Part shown: piece by piece, positions 9,369 to 17,641 of the stretch
Numbering within the stretch: position 1 is the stretch's first letter
Layout of the letters: every line of letters begins with the position of its first letter
Assembly (NCBI RefSeq): GCF_021800405.1
Contig: NZ_CP084550.1
Location: 3,410,001 to 3,474,000, forward strand
Source of the DNA: Arthrobacter sp. FW306-07-I
GTDB lineage: Bacteria > Actinomycetota > Actinomycetes > Actinomycetales > Micrococcaceae
DNA: 64,000 nt
Reading direction: 5' to 3'
The notes under the pieces: model-generated
Database searches by the model: none
The model's input: only the letters and a program-made list of their open reading frames with translations
Told to the model about the DNA's origin: nothing
Translations under genes and position numbers: made by a program

Positions 9369-9749
9369 ATGAACGACAGCAGCATCGAAAACACCCCAAC
9401 TGCGGATGAGACACCGGAGGAACGGGAGCTGCGCGGACGGTACGTCAAAGGCGACTTTGGCAAAGCCGGTGCACAGCGCGGCCGCCATGCCGAAGACGAA
9501 GAGGGCCAGTACGTCGAAGGGGACTACGGCGGGGCGGGCGCCGAAGCCGGACTGCCCGAACCCCTGGGCGACAGGACCGTGGGAGCCGGCCGCTACGTGA
9601 AGGCCGACTACGGCGAGGCCGGGCACGTCCCCGGCAGGACCGCAGCGTCCGAGACCGGCCGGTACCCGGAAGGAGACTACGGGAAGGGCGGCACTGTGGA
9701 TCCCACGCGCAAGCCGGGCGGAGCCCAGGACCCGCGTGCGGAGCGGTAG
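9369..9749 (+). CDS. Small hydrophilic protein with four G-[RQ]-Y-x-x-x-D-[YF]-G repeats
   Basis: Not a family I recognise. The 126-residue protein has no signal peptide or membrane helix. It contains four spaced copies of a ~12-residue unit: GRYVKGDFGKAG, GQYVEGDYGGAG, GRYVKADYGEAG and GRYPEGDYGKGG, separated by variable, charged, glycine-rich linkers. It is probably intrinsically disordered. The ATG at 9369 is preceded by GGAAAGG at 8 nt, a better start than the upstream GTG at 9342. It lies alone, divergent from the MIP gene. The repeats suggest multivalent binding or a stress protectant role; both are guesses. Confidence 0.7.
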   Translation: MNDSSIENTPTADETPEERELRGRYVKGDFGKAGAQRGRHAEDEEGQYVEGDYGGAGAEAGLPEPLGDRTVGAGRYVKADYGEAGHVPGRTAASETGRYPEGDYGKGGTVDPTRKPGGAQDPRAER

Positions 9750-9869
9750 CCGCCCGACCCGGCCACAGCGGCCTGCCCACCTGCACACGGCGGGCAGGCC
9801 GCTCTGGTGCGGGCCGGCGTCGTGCGTTCCTGCTGAAGCCCTGGCCCGCTCCAGTGCTCGACGCCCGGG

Positions 9870-9978
9870 TGCATTTTCGACGCGCGAGTGCATTTTCGAC
9901 GCGCATGCTCACCCGCGCGGCGCACATATGGGCCGCGGAAAGGAACGTGCGCAGCGGAAACGCGGATGCGTGTCGCCG
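9870..9978. repeat. Intergenic palindromic repeat, family A, copy 3
   Basis: Main content of the 329-bp gap 9750-10078. The left element GTGCATTTTCGACGCGC occurs twice in tandem (9870 and 9888), then GCGCGGCGCACATATGGGCCGCGG, AAAGGAACGTGCGCAGCGG and ATGCGTGTCGCCGG. Nothing else is evident in the gap. Confidence 0.65.
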
Positions 9979-10078
9979 GTGACGGAGGCTCACTGGCTGG
10001 CCCCGCCCGCGCCGGCGCTTTTCCACATAGCCACAGAAGCCCCTTCTTGGCAGCGGCCCCTGGGGGCAGCGTGGAGAT

Positions 10079-11053
10079 ATGACCAACCTCCCGCCGTTCC
10101 TGCTGTCACGGGACCGCATTTTGCACGGATTCAGCGCCAACGATCTGGCCAAGCGCGTGCGGTCCGGCGCCCTGGTGCGGGTCAGGCACGGCGTGTATGT
10201 CGACGGGCCCACGTGGCGGGCCATGAGGCCCTGGCAGCAGTACCGCGTCCGGGTCCAGGCCGCCGCGGAGACCTTTGAAAAGCCCACCATTTTCGCCCGG
10301 CATTCCTCGGCCAGCGTGTGGGACATCCCGTTCATCGGGCAGAACCACCCCGTGCAGGCCCTCACGTTGAAGAACGACGGCGGGAGGTCACGTGCCGGAG
10401 TCACCCGCCACTTCGCTGCGCGTGAGGGTTTGGAAGTGGTGAAGCTGGAGGGGCTCCTGGTCACCGGACGCGTCCGGACTGTCCTGGACCTGGCTGCTTT
10501 CAGCCCCTTCACCGAAGCCGTAGCGCCGCTGGACCACGTGCTGCGGCCGGACCTGACCCGTCACCTGCATGCCCTGACCAAAGCCGAACTGGAGACAGGC
10601 ATTGGTGGGCTTTACTCCGCGGCGGCGGCGCGCAGGATCCGGACCGCCATCGCCTTTGCCGATCCCGCATCCGCGTCAGCAGGCGAGTCCTGGAGCCGTG
10701 CCCTGATCCACGTGGCCGGCTTCGAACCCCCGATCCTCCAGCAGCGCTTCACGGATGCCGCCGGACTGGTGGGGTACTCGGACTTCTACTGGAAGGACTC
10801 ACGGGTCATTGGGGAGTTCGACGGCGAAGAGAAGTACGTCAAACCCGAGTTCCTCAAGGGCCGGACCACATCCGAGGCCGTTCTCGCTGAGAAGAACCGC
10901 GAAAACCGGCTTCGTTCGTTGGGATTCCGCGTGGAGCGGTGGGACTGGGCGGACCTCGCTGCGGCTGGAACGCTGGAACGGAAACTGGCGGCGGCAGGCG
11001 TGGCCCGGCGTCGTACGCGTTCCGCTGTTTTCGACGCGCAAAACTTCCCATGA
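10079..11053 (+). CDS. AbiEi-like N-terminal domain plus DUF559/Vsr-like nuclease-fold C-terminal domain
   Basis: The N-terminal part (residues ~5-45) resembles the winged-helix region of AbiEi-type antitoxins (FSANDLAKRVRSGALVRVRHGVY). The C-terminal third resembles DUF559 PD-(D/E)xK proteins: GYSDFYWKDSRVIGEFDG (D and E of the core), then EKNRENRLRSLGFRVERWDW. This is a widespread orphan protein type in Arthrobacter; activity as toxin, nuclease or regulator is unproven. No partner gene is adjacent. The last ~12 residues (RTRSAVFDAQNFP) are encoded by repeat copy A4, so the native C-terminus has been replaced or extended by the repeat. Confidence 0.7.
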   Translation: MTNLPPFLLSRDRILHGFSANDLAKRVRSGALVRVRHGVYVDGPTWRAMRPWQQYRVRVQAAAETFEKPTIFARHSSASVWDIPFIGQNHPVQALTLKNDGGRSRAGVTRHFAAREGLEVVKLEGLLVTGRVRTVLDLAAFSPFTEAVAPLDHVLRPDLTRHLHALTKAELETGIGGLYSAAAARRIRTAIAFADPASASAGESWSRALIHVAGFEPPILQQRFTDAAGLVGYSDFYWKDSRVIGEFDGEEKYVKPEFLKGRTTSEAVLAEKNRENRLRSLGFRVERWDWADLAAAGTLERKLAAAGVARRRTRSAVFDAQNFP

Positions 11054-11150
11054 CACGATCCCTCCATGGCGCGGCGCTTATTTGGAGTGCGCTCAGGAAT
11101 TTGCGCGTCGGGCCGGAACTTGAGCAGCGGAAATGAGGATGCGCGTCGCT
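11026..11150. repeat. Intergenic palindromic repeat, family A, copy 4
   Basis: TGTTTTCGACGCGCAAAAC starts inside the 3' end of the preceding gene. It continues through GGCGCGGCGCTTATTTGG, GGAATTTGCGCGTCGGG and GAGCAGCGGAAATGAGGA to GATGCGCGTCGC. It is more diverged than the other copies. Confidence 0.55.
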
Positions 11151-11279
11151 CGGGGGTGGATGGAACCCTCGCCCTGCCGCAAAATAGGCAGTAGGCTTAC
11201 TATCTTGCAGCTGGGCGCATGCAGTGCCTGATGACCAGAACCCTATTTGGCGGTTTGAGCGCGTAAAAGGAGTCCCATC

Positions 11280-12491
11280 ATGAAAGCTCTTGTATGGCAC
11301 GGCGAAGGCGACATCCGCCTGGACAACGTGGACGATCCCACCATCCTCGATCCGAACGACGCCATTGTCCGCATCACCCGCAGCGCCATCTGCGGCACCG
11401 ACTTGCACTTCATCCGCGGCACCATGTCCGGCATGAAGGAAGGCACCATCCTGGGCCATGAAGCCGTGGGAGAGGTGACGGCCGTGGGCAAGGCCGTGCG
11501 GCGGTTCGCGCCCGGGGACCGCGTGATTGTCTCCTCGACCATGTCCTGCGGCGTGTGCTGGCAGTGCCGGGCCGGACATACTGCGCAGTGCGATGTTGCC
11601 AACCCGAACGGCCCGCAGGCGGGGACGTGCTTCTTCGGCGGACCGGAGACCACCGGCCCCATCAACGGGCTGCAGGCGGAGTACGCGCGGATTCCGTGGG
11701 CCTCGAACACCCTGACCCGGCTGCCGGACAATGTCAGCGACGAACAGGCCATCCTGCTTTCGGACATCTTCCCCACGGCCTGGTTCGGCGCGCAGCTGGC
11801 CGGCATCCAGCGCGGCGACACGGTGGCCGTGTATGGCGCGGGCATTGTGGGGCAGCTGGCAATCGCGTCCGCGTTCCGGCAGGGTGCGTCGCGGGTGTTC
11901 GCCGTGGACGGGATCGAGACCCGGCTGGTCCAGGCGCTCGACCAGAACGCAGATGTCATCAATTTCAACAGCGAGGACCCCGCGGAGGCCCTGCAGGAGG
12001 CGACGCAGGGAATCGGCGTGGACGCGGTGATCGATGCCGTTGGCGTGGATGCGCAGCGGCCCTGGGCCGGGCCCGCGGCGGCCAAAGGCGAGGAGCAGGC
12101 GGAGCAGTTCGCGCAGGAAGTGGCCGAGGTTGCCCCGTCCACCAATGTGCAGGGCGACAACTGGGTGCCGGGGAACGCGCCGTCGCAGGTTTCGCAGTGG
12201 AGCATCGAGACCGTGCGGAAGTACGGCCGCATCGGGATCATTGGCGTGTACAGCCCGGCGATGATGACCTATCCCATTGGCCAGGCCATGAACAAGAATC
12301 TGACCATCCGGATGGGCAACTGCGACCACCGATCGGTCACGCCGCCGCTGGTGGACCTGGTGGCCTCCGGTGTCTTCGACCCCACCACATTCATCACCCA
12401 GCACGAACCGATCAGCGACGTGGTGGACGCCTACCTGAACTTCGACCGGCGCGAGGAAGGCTGGCTGAAGACGGTGCTGACCACCGCATAG
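11280..12491 (+). CDS. Zinc-dependent alcohol dehydrogenase, formaldehyde-dehydrogenase-like
   Basis: Medium-chain dehydrogenase/reductase. Catalytic zinc ligands: CGTD (about residue 38) and GHEAVG (about 61). The structural-zinc region (SCGVCWQCRAGHTAQC, about residues 90-107) has four cysteines. The Rossmann motif GAGIVGQ is at about 187. An insertion around residues 260-300 and the GPxTTGPINGLQAEYAR segment match glutathione-independent formaldehyde dehydrogenase-like members. It is NAD-linked by family. A single gene; the ArsR-ANTAR regulator follows 180 bp downstream on the same strand and might control it. Substrate unproven. Confidence 0.88.
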   Translation: MKALVWHGEGDIRLDNVDDPTILDPNDAIVRITRSAICGTDLHFIRGTMSGMKEGTILGHEAVGEVTAVGKAVRRFAPGDRVIVSSTMSCGVCWQCRAGHTAQCDVANPNGPQAGTCFFGGPETTGPINGLQAEYARIPWASNTLTRLPDNVSDEQAILLSDIFPTAWFGAQLAGIQRGDTVAVYGAGIVGQLAIASAFRQGASRVFAVDGIETRLVQALDQNADVINFNSEDPAEALQEATQGIGVDAVIDAVGVDAQRPWAGPAAAKGEEQAEQFAQEVAEVAPSTNVQGDNWVPGNAPSQVSQWSIETVRKYGRIGIIGVYSPAMMTYPIGQAMNKNLTIRMGNCDHRSVTPPLVDLVASGVFDPTTFITQHEPISDVVDAYLNFDRREEGWLKTVLTTA

Positions 12492-12670
12492 CCTCCCCCT
12501 GCACCACCGGCGGTCCGCTCCTTTTGGCGCTGGCCGCCGCCGTGTTTCCCCTGCCGGGCATTTCTGCGGGAAATCGTTGCGCTGACGTCCGGTTGCGGGG
12601 GACGATCTTAGGCGTCAACACATTGGCGTGTCTCCCTGGCGGGGCCCGGACAAGGCAAGGGTGGGAAACC

Positions 12671-13294
12671 GTGACGAAACAAGTCCCTGATGCAGACGGG
12701 GCACGGCCGTCGATGCTGGCTCTCGCGGAGGTTTTCAAGGCCGCGGCCCATCCGGTGAGGGCGCAGGTCCTGGACACGCTGTCCCATGGCGGGTCTTCCA
12801 TCCCGGAACTCTGCGCGGCTACCGGCGAGAAGGCCTCGCACCTGTCGCGCCACCTGGCCCAACTGCGGAGCCAGCGGCTGATCGAGTGCCAGCGCTCCGA
12901 GGGGCGGCTGATGTACCGGCTCGCTAGCCCTGAGGTGGCGAACCTGCTTGCCGCCGCACGCTCCGTGCTGCAGGCGCAGGTGGCGGCTGCCGTGGTCCGC
13001 GCGAACTACACACCGAGGCGGACGCATAACGTTGCCACACCTATGCCGGCGCCGCCTGGCGTCCCTGGTACCACCCCGGCAACCTTTTCCGACGAGCAGT
13101 TTGCGGAGCTGGAACATACCCTGGCATCGCGGGCGGTGATTGCTGACGCGTGCGAAGCAATAGCTGCGCGATGCGGCTTTACCTTGGACGAGGCGGCGAA
13201 GCACCTCATCATGACGGCGCGCAACGCCAACCTCACTCTTCGGGCAGCGGCCGCCCAGGAGCTGCAGAACGCGCAGCACGGGACCGGATCCTGA
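12671..13294 (+). CDS. ArsR-type winged helix fused to an ANTAR-like C-terminal domain
   Basis: Residues ~15-95 form an ArsR/SmtB winged helix (EVFKAAAHPVRAQVLDTL, then a recognition helix GEKASHLSRHLAQLRSQRLI). There are no clustered cysteines, so it is not an obvious metal sensor. After a P/T-rich linker, residues ~145-200 match the ANTAR pattern: LASRAVIADACEAIAARCGF, LDEAAKHLIMTARNANLTLR, AAAAQEL. The protein may therefore act on DNA and on RNA, an unusual combination. Start chosen at GTG 12671; the ATG at 12713 is possible. No operon partner. Confidence 0.72.
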   Translation: MTKQVPDADGARPSMLALAEVFKAAAHPVRAQVLDTLSHGGSSIPELCAATGEKASHLSRHLAQLRSQRLIECQRSEGRLMYRLASPEVANLLAAARSVLQAQVAAAVVRANYTPRRTHNVATPMPAPPGVPGTTPATFSDEQFAELEHTLASRAVIADACEAIAARCGFTLDEAAKHLIMTARNANLTLRAAAAQELQNAQHGTGS

Positions 13295-13492
13295 TCCCCG
13301 ATCTCCATGTCCTCCCCATCCATCCGATACTAAGGTCCCTTGACCTTGCAGCGGAGCGAGGGCCACACTTCTAGCAGAATTGACGAAAACGTCTATCCGT
13401 CAATTCTCTGGCCGGCCACCCGGTCCAAGGAAGCCAGCAGGAAGCCCGGGGGCACCGCTCTCCCCGTTATTGGGGGGTTCCTGGTGTGGATT

Positions 13493-13527
13493 GGATGGGG
13501 AGGGGACAGGCTGCCCTTTCCCCATCC
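13493..13527. terminator. Hairpin between convergent regulators
   Basis: GGATGGGGA pairs with TCCCCATCC, with further inner GGG/CCC pairing. It lies in the gap between two convergent genes. Terminator by position; no clear U-tract. Confidence 0.45.
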
Positions 13528-13569
13528 ACTTCCGGCCGTCAATACTGGCGATTTTGGCGGCAGGCGTCC

Positions 13570-14286
13570 CTATTCGCCGACGGTCTCCTGAAGGACCTCC
13601 CGTGCCACATCATGCAGTGGCGTACTCTCGCCCCGGGAGCGGGCCAGCAGGACCGCCAACGCTTCCTGCGAGGTGAGATTCAGCCGCTCAATCAGGATGC
13701 CCTGGGCCTGGGCGATCATGTCCCTGTTAGTCAAGGCCTCGGCTAGCTCGTCAGTCATCCGCTGCGCAGCCGCCCGGTCCCGCACATGGCCCAGCAGGAC
13801 CGCGGCCGGGGCAGCGAGCCGCTCGATCAGGAACACCGAGTTGTCGTCGAACGCCAGCGGGACGGGTGAATAGACTTTCAGGGCACCGATCGGCCTTCCC
13901 TCAGGCGTCAGCGGCGCGCTGAGGACCGACCGCAGCGGAAAGCCGGCAACTGCCGCCGTCCACTCCGGCCAGCGGGTTTCCCTCCATGTGTCCTGGATGA
14001 TGACGGCGCGCTGCCCGGCCCAGGCGCTCAGGCATGGCCCCTGGCCCAGTTCATACTGCAACTTGTCCGCCTGGAGCACCAGACTGTCTGTGGCACCTAT
14101 GGTTTCGCCGCGGCCGTCGGCGCTGATCAGGGAGACCCCCGCGCCCGCAGCGTGCGGAATCACGTCCCGCAGCGCAGACGCCAGGGACTGCACGGCCCTT
14201 GAAGCATCCTCCGCGGAGAGGAGGCCGGTGACCATCCGTCCGGTGAGTCCGGCAGGCTCATAGGCCGGTGGAAGCAAATAATTCAT
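13570..14286 (-). CDS. GAF-ANTAR domain regulator
   Basis: GAF domain at about residues 20-165 (GVSLISADGRGETIGATD, LGQGPCLSAW, GALKVYS) and ANTAR domain at about 175-230 (ALTNRDMIAQAQGILIERLN, then LAVLLARSRGESTPLHDVAREVL). A likely RNA-binding antiterminator controlled by a small ligand or redox signal. The ATG at 14286 has AAGGTG upstream; the ATG at 14304 is an alternative. It is divergent from the iron-box gene and is the second GAF-ANTAR protein in the window. Confidence 0.85.
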   Translation of the reverse strand: MNYLLPPAYEPAGLTGRMVTGLLSAEDASRAVQSLASALRDVIPHAAGAGVSLISADGRGETIGATDSLVLQADKLQYELGQGPCLSAWAGQRAVIIQDTWRETRWPEWTAAVAGFPLRSVLSAPLTPEGRPIGALKVYSPVPLAFDDNSVFLIERLAAPAAVLLGHVRDRAAAQRMTDELAEALTNRDMIAQAQGILIERLNLTSQEALAVLLARSRGESTPLHDVAREVLQETVGE

Positions 14287-14399
14287 GGCTTGGCACCTTG
14301 TCATGGCTGGGCAGCAGGGGCTGCCGAAGGTTTCGACAATATTTTGCTACCGCCTGCCCTGCCGGCGAAAGAGCGCGCCCACAGATACGTCCATTTGAG

Positions 14400-14418
14400 T
14401 TAGGTTAGGCTCGCCTTA
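14400..14418 (+). promoter_or_regulatory. DtxR/IdeR-type iron box
   Basis: TTAGGTTAGGCTCGCCTTA matches the established DtxR/IdeR operator TTAGGTTAGSCTAACCTAA at 16 of 19 positions. It ends 12 bp before the start of the adenylation-acyltransferase gene, where a bound repressor would block transcription. Iron-replete repression is inferred. Confidence 0.7.
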
Positions 14419-14430
14419 TACGGTTCTTCG

Positions 14431-17046
14431 GTGATGACAGAGACAAAGCTCACCGGCGTTCCGTTTGCCGCCGACCTTGCCCGCTTCGGAGACCGTCCCG
14501 CCGTGAGCACGGGAAGCCTGTCCCTGAGCTACGCGGAACTGGCCCTCCGCGTGGAGGAATTTGCCAGGACGTTGGGGCACGGCCGGCGGCTCATTGCGCT
14601 GGAGGCCGGGAACACCCTGCCGTCTGTGGTGGCCTACCTGGCGGCCTTGTCCTCGGGCAATCCCCTGCTGGTCCTTCCAAGCGGCGAGTCCGCCGCAAAT
14701 GCGCTGATAACTGCCTACGATCCGGACATCGTAGTCCGGACATCCCACCCCGGTGACGTGGCCCTGGACGTGCGCCGGGAGCAGACCTGCCACGACCTGC
14801 ACCCCGATCTGGCCCTGCTCCTCAGCACGTCCGGATCCACCGGCTCCCCCAAGTTGGTCCGCCTTTCCGCGGACAACATCCAGGCCAACGCCGCGGCAAT
14901 CGCTGAATACCTGCAGCTGCAACCGGCCGACAAAGCTGCCACCACCCTTCCGCTCTCCTACTGCTACGGGATGAGTGTGGTGAACAGCCACCTTCTGGCG
15001 GGCGCGTCCCTGGCGCTGACGGACCTCTCGGTTGTGGACCCCTGTTTCTGGGACCTGGTCCGCACCGGTAACGTGACCTCATTCGCCGCCGTACCGTACA
15101 CCTTCGACCTCCTGGACCGCGTGGGATTCCGGGACATGGACCTGCCGAACCTGCGCTACATCACCCAGGCCGGCGGACGGCTGGCACCGGAGCGGGTGCG
15201 CTGGTACGCCGACCTGGGCCGGCGGAAGGGGTGGGACCTGTTCGTGATGTACGGCCAGACCGAGGCCACGGCGCGGATGGCATACCTGCCGCCGGAGCAG
15301 GCCGTGGTGCATCCCGAGTCCATCGGCGTACCCATCCCGGGCGGCTCCTTCCGGCTGGAGCCGGTCGCCGGGCTGGACGCCGATGAACTGGTGTATTCCG
15401 GCCCCAACGTGATGCTGGGGTACGCCGAACGGCCGGAGGACCTCGGCCTGGGCCGGGTCCTGACCGAACTGCGCACGGGCGACCTGGCCAGGCGAGCGCC
15501 CGAGGGGCTGTACCAGATTGTTGGCAGGCGCAGCCGCTTCCTGAAAATTGCCGGGCTCCGCGTGGACCTGGGACACGTGGAGCGGATTCTGACGGACCTC
15601 GGTGTCACGGCGGCCGCCGCCGGTTCCGACGCCGCGGTGACTGCCGCCGTCGAAGGCGACCACGACCTCCCCCTGCTCGCCAAAACCCTGGCGCAGGACC
15701 TGGGCCTGCCGCGCGCCGCCGTCGGACTTCACCGCGTCGAAGCCATACCGCGCCTTGGCAACGGAAAGCCCGACTATCCGGCCGTCCTCGCCCTCGGCCG
15801 TGGTGAAGAAGCGCACGACGGCGGCACTGCAGTTCCCGGCGCGGGCTCCACTGATGTGCCGCGCATCTTCGCGGAGGTGCTTGAAGTGGACCGCGTCGCC
15901 GACACCGATACGTTCGTATCCCTGGGCGGCGACTCCCTGTCCTATGTGGCGGCGTCTGTCCGGCTGGAGCATGCACTCGGGTACCTTCCCGAAGGCTGGC
16001 ACCTGATGCCTGTCTGCGAACTGACGCCTGCGCCGCACGTGGCACCGGCTGCCGCGCCCGCCGGCAAACCTGCGGGGACCCGGGTTCACCGGGTGCAGCG
16101 CCCGTTGCTTGCACCAATGGAGACGGGAATCGTGCTCCGTGCGGTGGCGATCATTGCCATCGTCTCCACGCACATCGGGTTCTTCCACTGGCAGGGCACC
16201 GCGCATGTGCTCATGGCCGTGGCGGGGTACAACTTCGCGCGGTTCCAGCTGGCCGGGGAGCGTGGTGCGCGGTTCCGGCGGCACCTGCGCAGCATCGCCC
16301 GGATCGCCGTGCCCAGCATCGCCGTCATCGGGTTCGCCTTCGCCGTCACGGACAAATACGCCTGGCACAACGTAGTCCTGCTCAATCCGCTGCTGGGCCC
16401 TGAAGGATGGAGTGACTACTCGCGGTTCTGGTTCGTGGAGATTCTGGTCCACATCCTCCTTGGCCTTTCCCTGCTGCTGGCGATACCGGCCGCTGACCGG
16501 GTGGTGCGGCGCTGGCCGTGGGCGTTCGGCGTGGTTCTGGTTGCCGTTGACCTGCCCCTGCTTTATGGCCTGGTGGACAGCCGCTACCCGGGCCAGGGTC
16601 CGGTGCTGTGGCTGTTCGGACTGGGCTGGGCGGCCGCCGCCTCCCGCACCCAGTGGGAGCGGATCGCGGTGACGGGTCTTGCCTTCCTCACGGTTCCCGC
16701 GTCCTTCGACAACCCCTACCGCAGCGCCACCATCCTCGCCGGCTGCCTGGTCCTGCTCTGGCTTCCCACGCTGCGGGTTCCCCGCGGACTGCGCCGGGTC
16801 ACGGCGCTGCTGGCCAGCGCCTCGCTGTACATTTACGTCACGCACTGGCTGGTGTACCCCCTGTTCGACTCCGCTGATGTCTTCGAACCCCTGGCCAAAG
16901 GCCTCGCGGTACTGGCCTCCCTGGCCTGCGGGGTCCTGTACTGGGCGGCGGCAACACGCGCCATGGGCCTGGGGGAACGGTGGCTGAAGGGGCGCCCGGG
17001 GAGTCTGCGTGGACGCCCAGCGGCGGTGCGTTCCGGCGGCAGGTGA
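14431..17046 (+). CDS. Adenylation domain - carrier protein - membrane acyltransferase fusion
   Basis: An 871-residue, three-part protein. Residues 1-460 form an NRPS/acyl-CoA-ligase adenylation domain (STSGSTGSPK at 130, YGQTEAT at 273, LRTGD at 347, C-terminal lysine in GNGKPDY at 443). Residues ~470-530 form a phosphopantetheine carrier domain (SLGGDSLSY; serine about 500). Residues ~560-860 form a multi-pass acyltransferase-3-like membrane domain (LRAVAIIAIVSTHIG). The likely chemistry is activation of an acyl or amino acid, thioester loading, and transfer to a membrane-side acceptor, all in one polypeptide. GTG 14431 or ATG 14434 can start it; no clear Shine-Dalgarno. The iron box directly upstream suggests derepression in low iron, perhaps for siderophore or envelope modification. 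Product unknown. Confidence 0.8.
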   Translation: MMTETKLTGVPFAADLARFGDRPAVSTGSLSLSYAELALRVEEFARTLGHGRRLIALEAGNTLPSVVAYLAALSSGNPLLVLPSGESAANALITAYDPDIVVRTSHPGDVALDVRREQTCHDLHPDLALLLSTSGSTGSPKLVRLSADNIQANAAAIAEYLQLQPADKAATTLPLSYCYGMSVVNSHLLAGASLALTDLSVVDPCFWDLVRTGNVTSFAAVPYTFDLLDRVGFRDMDLPNLRYITQAGGRLAPERVRWYADLGRRKGWDLFVMYGQTEATARMAYLPPEQAVVHPESIGVPIPGGSFRLEPVAGLDADELVYSGPNVMLGYAERPEDLGLGRVLTELRTGDLARRAPEGLYQIVGRRSRFLKIAGLRVDLGHVERILTDLGVTAAAAGSDAAVTAAVEGDHDLPLLAKTLAQDLGLPRAAVGLHRVEAIPRLGNGKPDYPAVLALGRGEEAHDGGTAVPGAGSTDVPRIFAEVLEVDRVADTDTFVSLGGDSLSYVAASVRLEHALGYLPEGWHLMPVCELTPAPHVAPAAAPAGKPAGTRVHRVQRPLLAPMETGIVLRAVAIIAIVSTHIGFFHWQGTAHVLMAVAGYNFARFQLAGERGARFRRHLRSIARIAVPSIAVIGFAFAVTDKYAWHNVVLLNPLLGPEGWSDYSRFWFVEILVHILLGLSLLLAIPAADRVVRRWPWAFGVVLVAVDLPLLYGLVDSRYPGQGPVLWLFGLGWAAAASRTQWERIAVTGLAFLTVPASFDNPYRSATILAGCLVLLWLPTLRVPRGLRRVTALLASASLYIYVTHWLVYPLFDSADVFEPLAKGLAVLASLACGVLYWAAATRAMGLGERWLKGRPGSLRGRPAAVRSGGR

Positions 17047-17114
17047 GCCGCCGTCGTCGTACCTTTTTCGAGCCGTATTGCTGTACGCGGTGAAGGAGCA
17101 GCAAAGTAGTAGGC

Positions 17115-17471
17115 ATGGAAGACGTCACCGGGACCATCGAGCTCTCCGGGGAGCTGCTGCACCTCAAGTGGGGGCACGGGGATGTGGTCACGGAACGCGA
17201 TGCTGTGGCGCTGATGGAGCGCGCCAAAGAGCTTAGCGGCGGCCGCGCCCTGCCGCTGCTGGTGGAAATAACCGGCGTGGAGTGGATTGACCAGGGGGCG
17301 CTAAAGGCCTTTGCCGGTACCTGGCCCCTGACGCGTGCCGCCGTGGTGGGCACCTCCCCCGTGGACCAGACCCTTGCCAGCTTCTACACCGGCAGGCACA
17401 AGCCGGTGCACCCCACCCGGTACTTCACGTCCATGGATGAGGCGATGGCGTGGCTGGAGGAGGGCGGCTGA
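17115..17471 (+). CDS. STAS/SEC14-like small protein
   Basis: A 118-residue protein with an alternating beta/alpha pattern of the STAS/SpoIIAA-like type found in Micrococcaceae. It has a central hydrophobic strand (LPLLVEITGVEWID) and a C-terminal helix (SMDEAMAWLEE). It lacks a clear phosphorylatable serine in the usual STAS position. Start at ATG 17115. Function unknown. Confidence 0.65.
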   Translation: MEDVTGTIELSGELLHLKWGHGDVVTERDAVALMERAKELSGGRALPLLVEITGVEWIDQGALKAFAGTWPLTRAAVVGTSPVDQTLASFYTGRHKPVHPTRYFTSMDEAMAWLEEGG

Positions 17472-17641
17472 TTTCGCCTGGCGCCGGGCATTCAGGAGCG
17501 GCAAGGAACCTGCGCATCGAAACCATTTGCTCGGCTTCGGGAGGCTTGTTCCTTGTTGACAGGAATGCGCAGGACTATGTTGGAGCTACTCCGGGCCTTA
17601 CTGGGAAGGCCACAGCTGGCAGGTCTCCGCAGAGGTATCTC

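Noticed and set aside
10079..11053. Complete type IV toxin-antitoxin system
   Set aside because: Only an AbiEi-like domain is present and no AbiEii-type toxin gene is adjacent, so no full system can be claimed.
15079..16845. Long minus-strand ORF opposite the A-PCP-acyltransferase gene
   Set aside because: Low-complexity G/Q/R/H-rich translation; shadow.
17479..17525. Possible seventh copy of repeat family A (AAGGAACCTGCGCATCGAAA)
   Set aside because: Only one arm is recognisable and no hairpin partner is present; too diverged to list as a copy.
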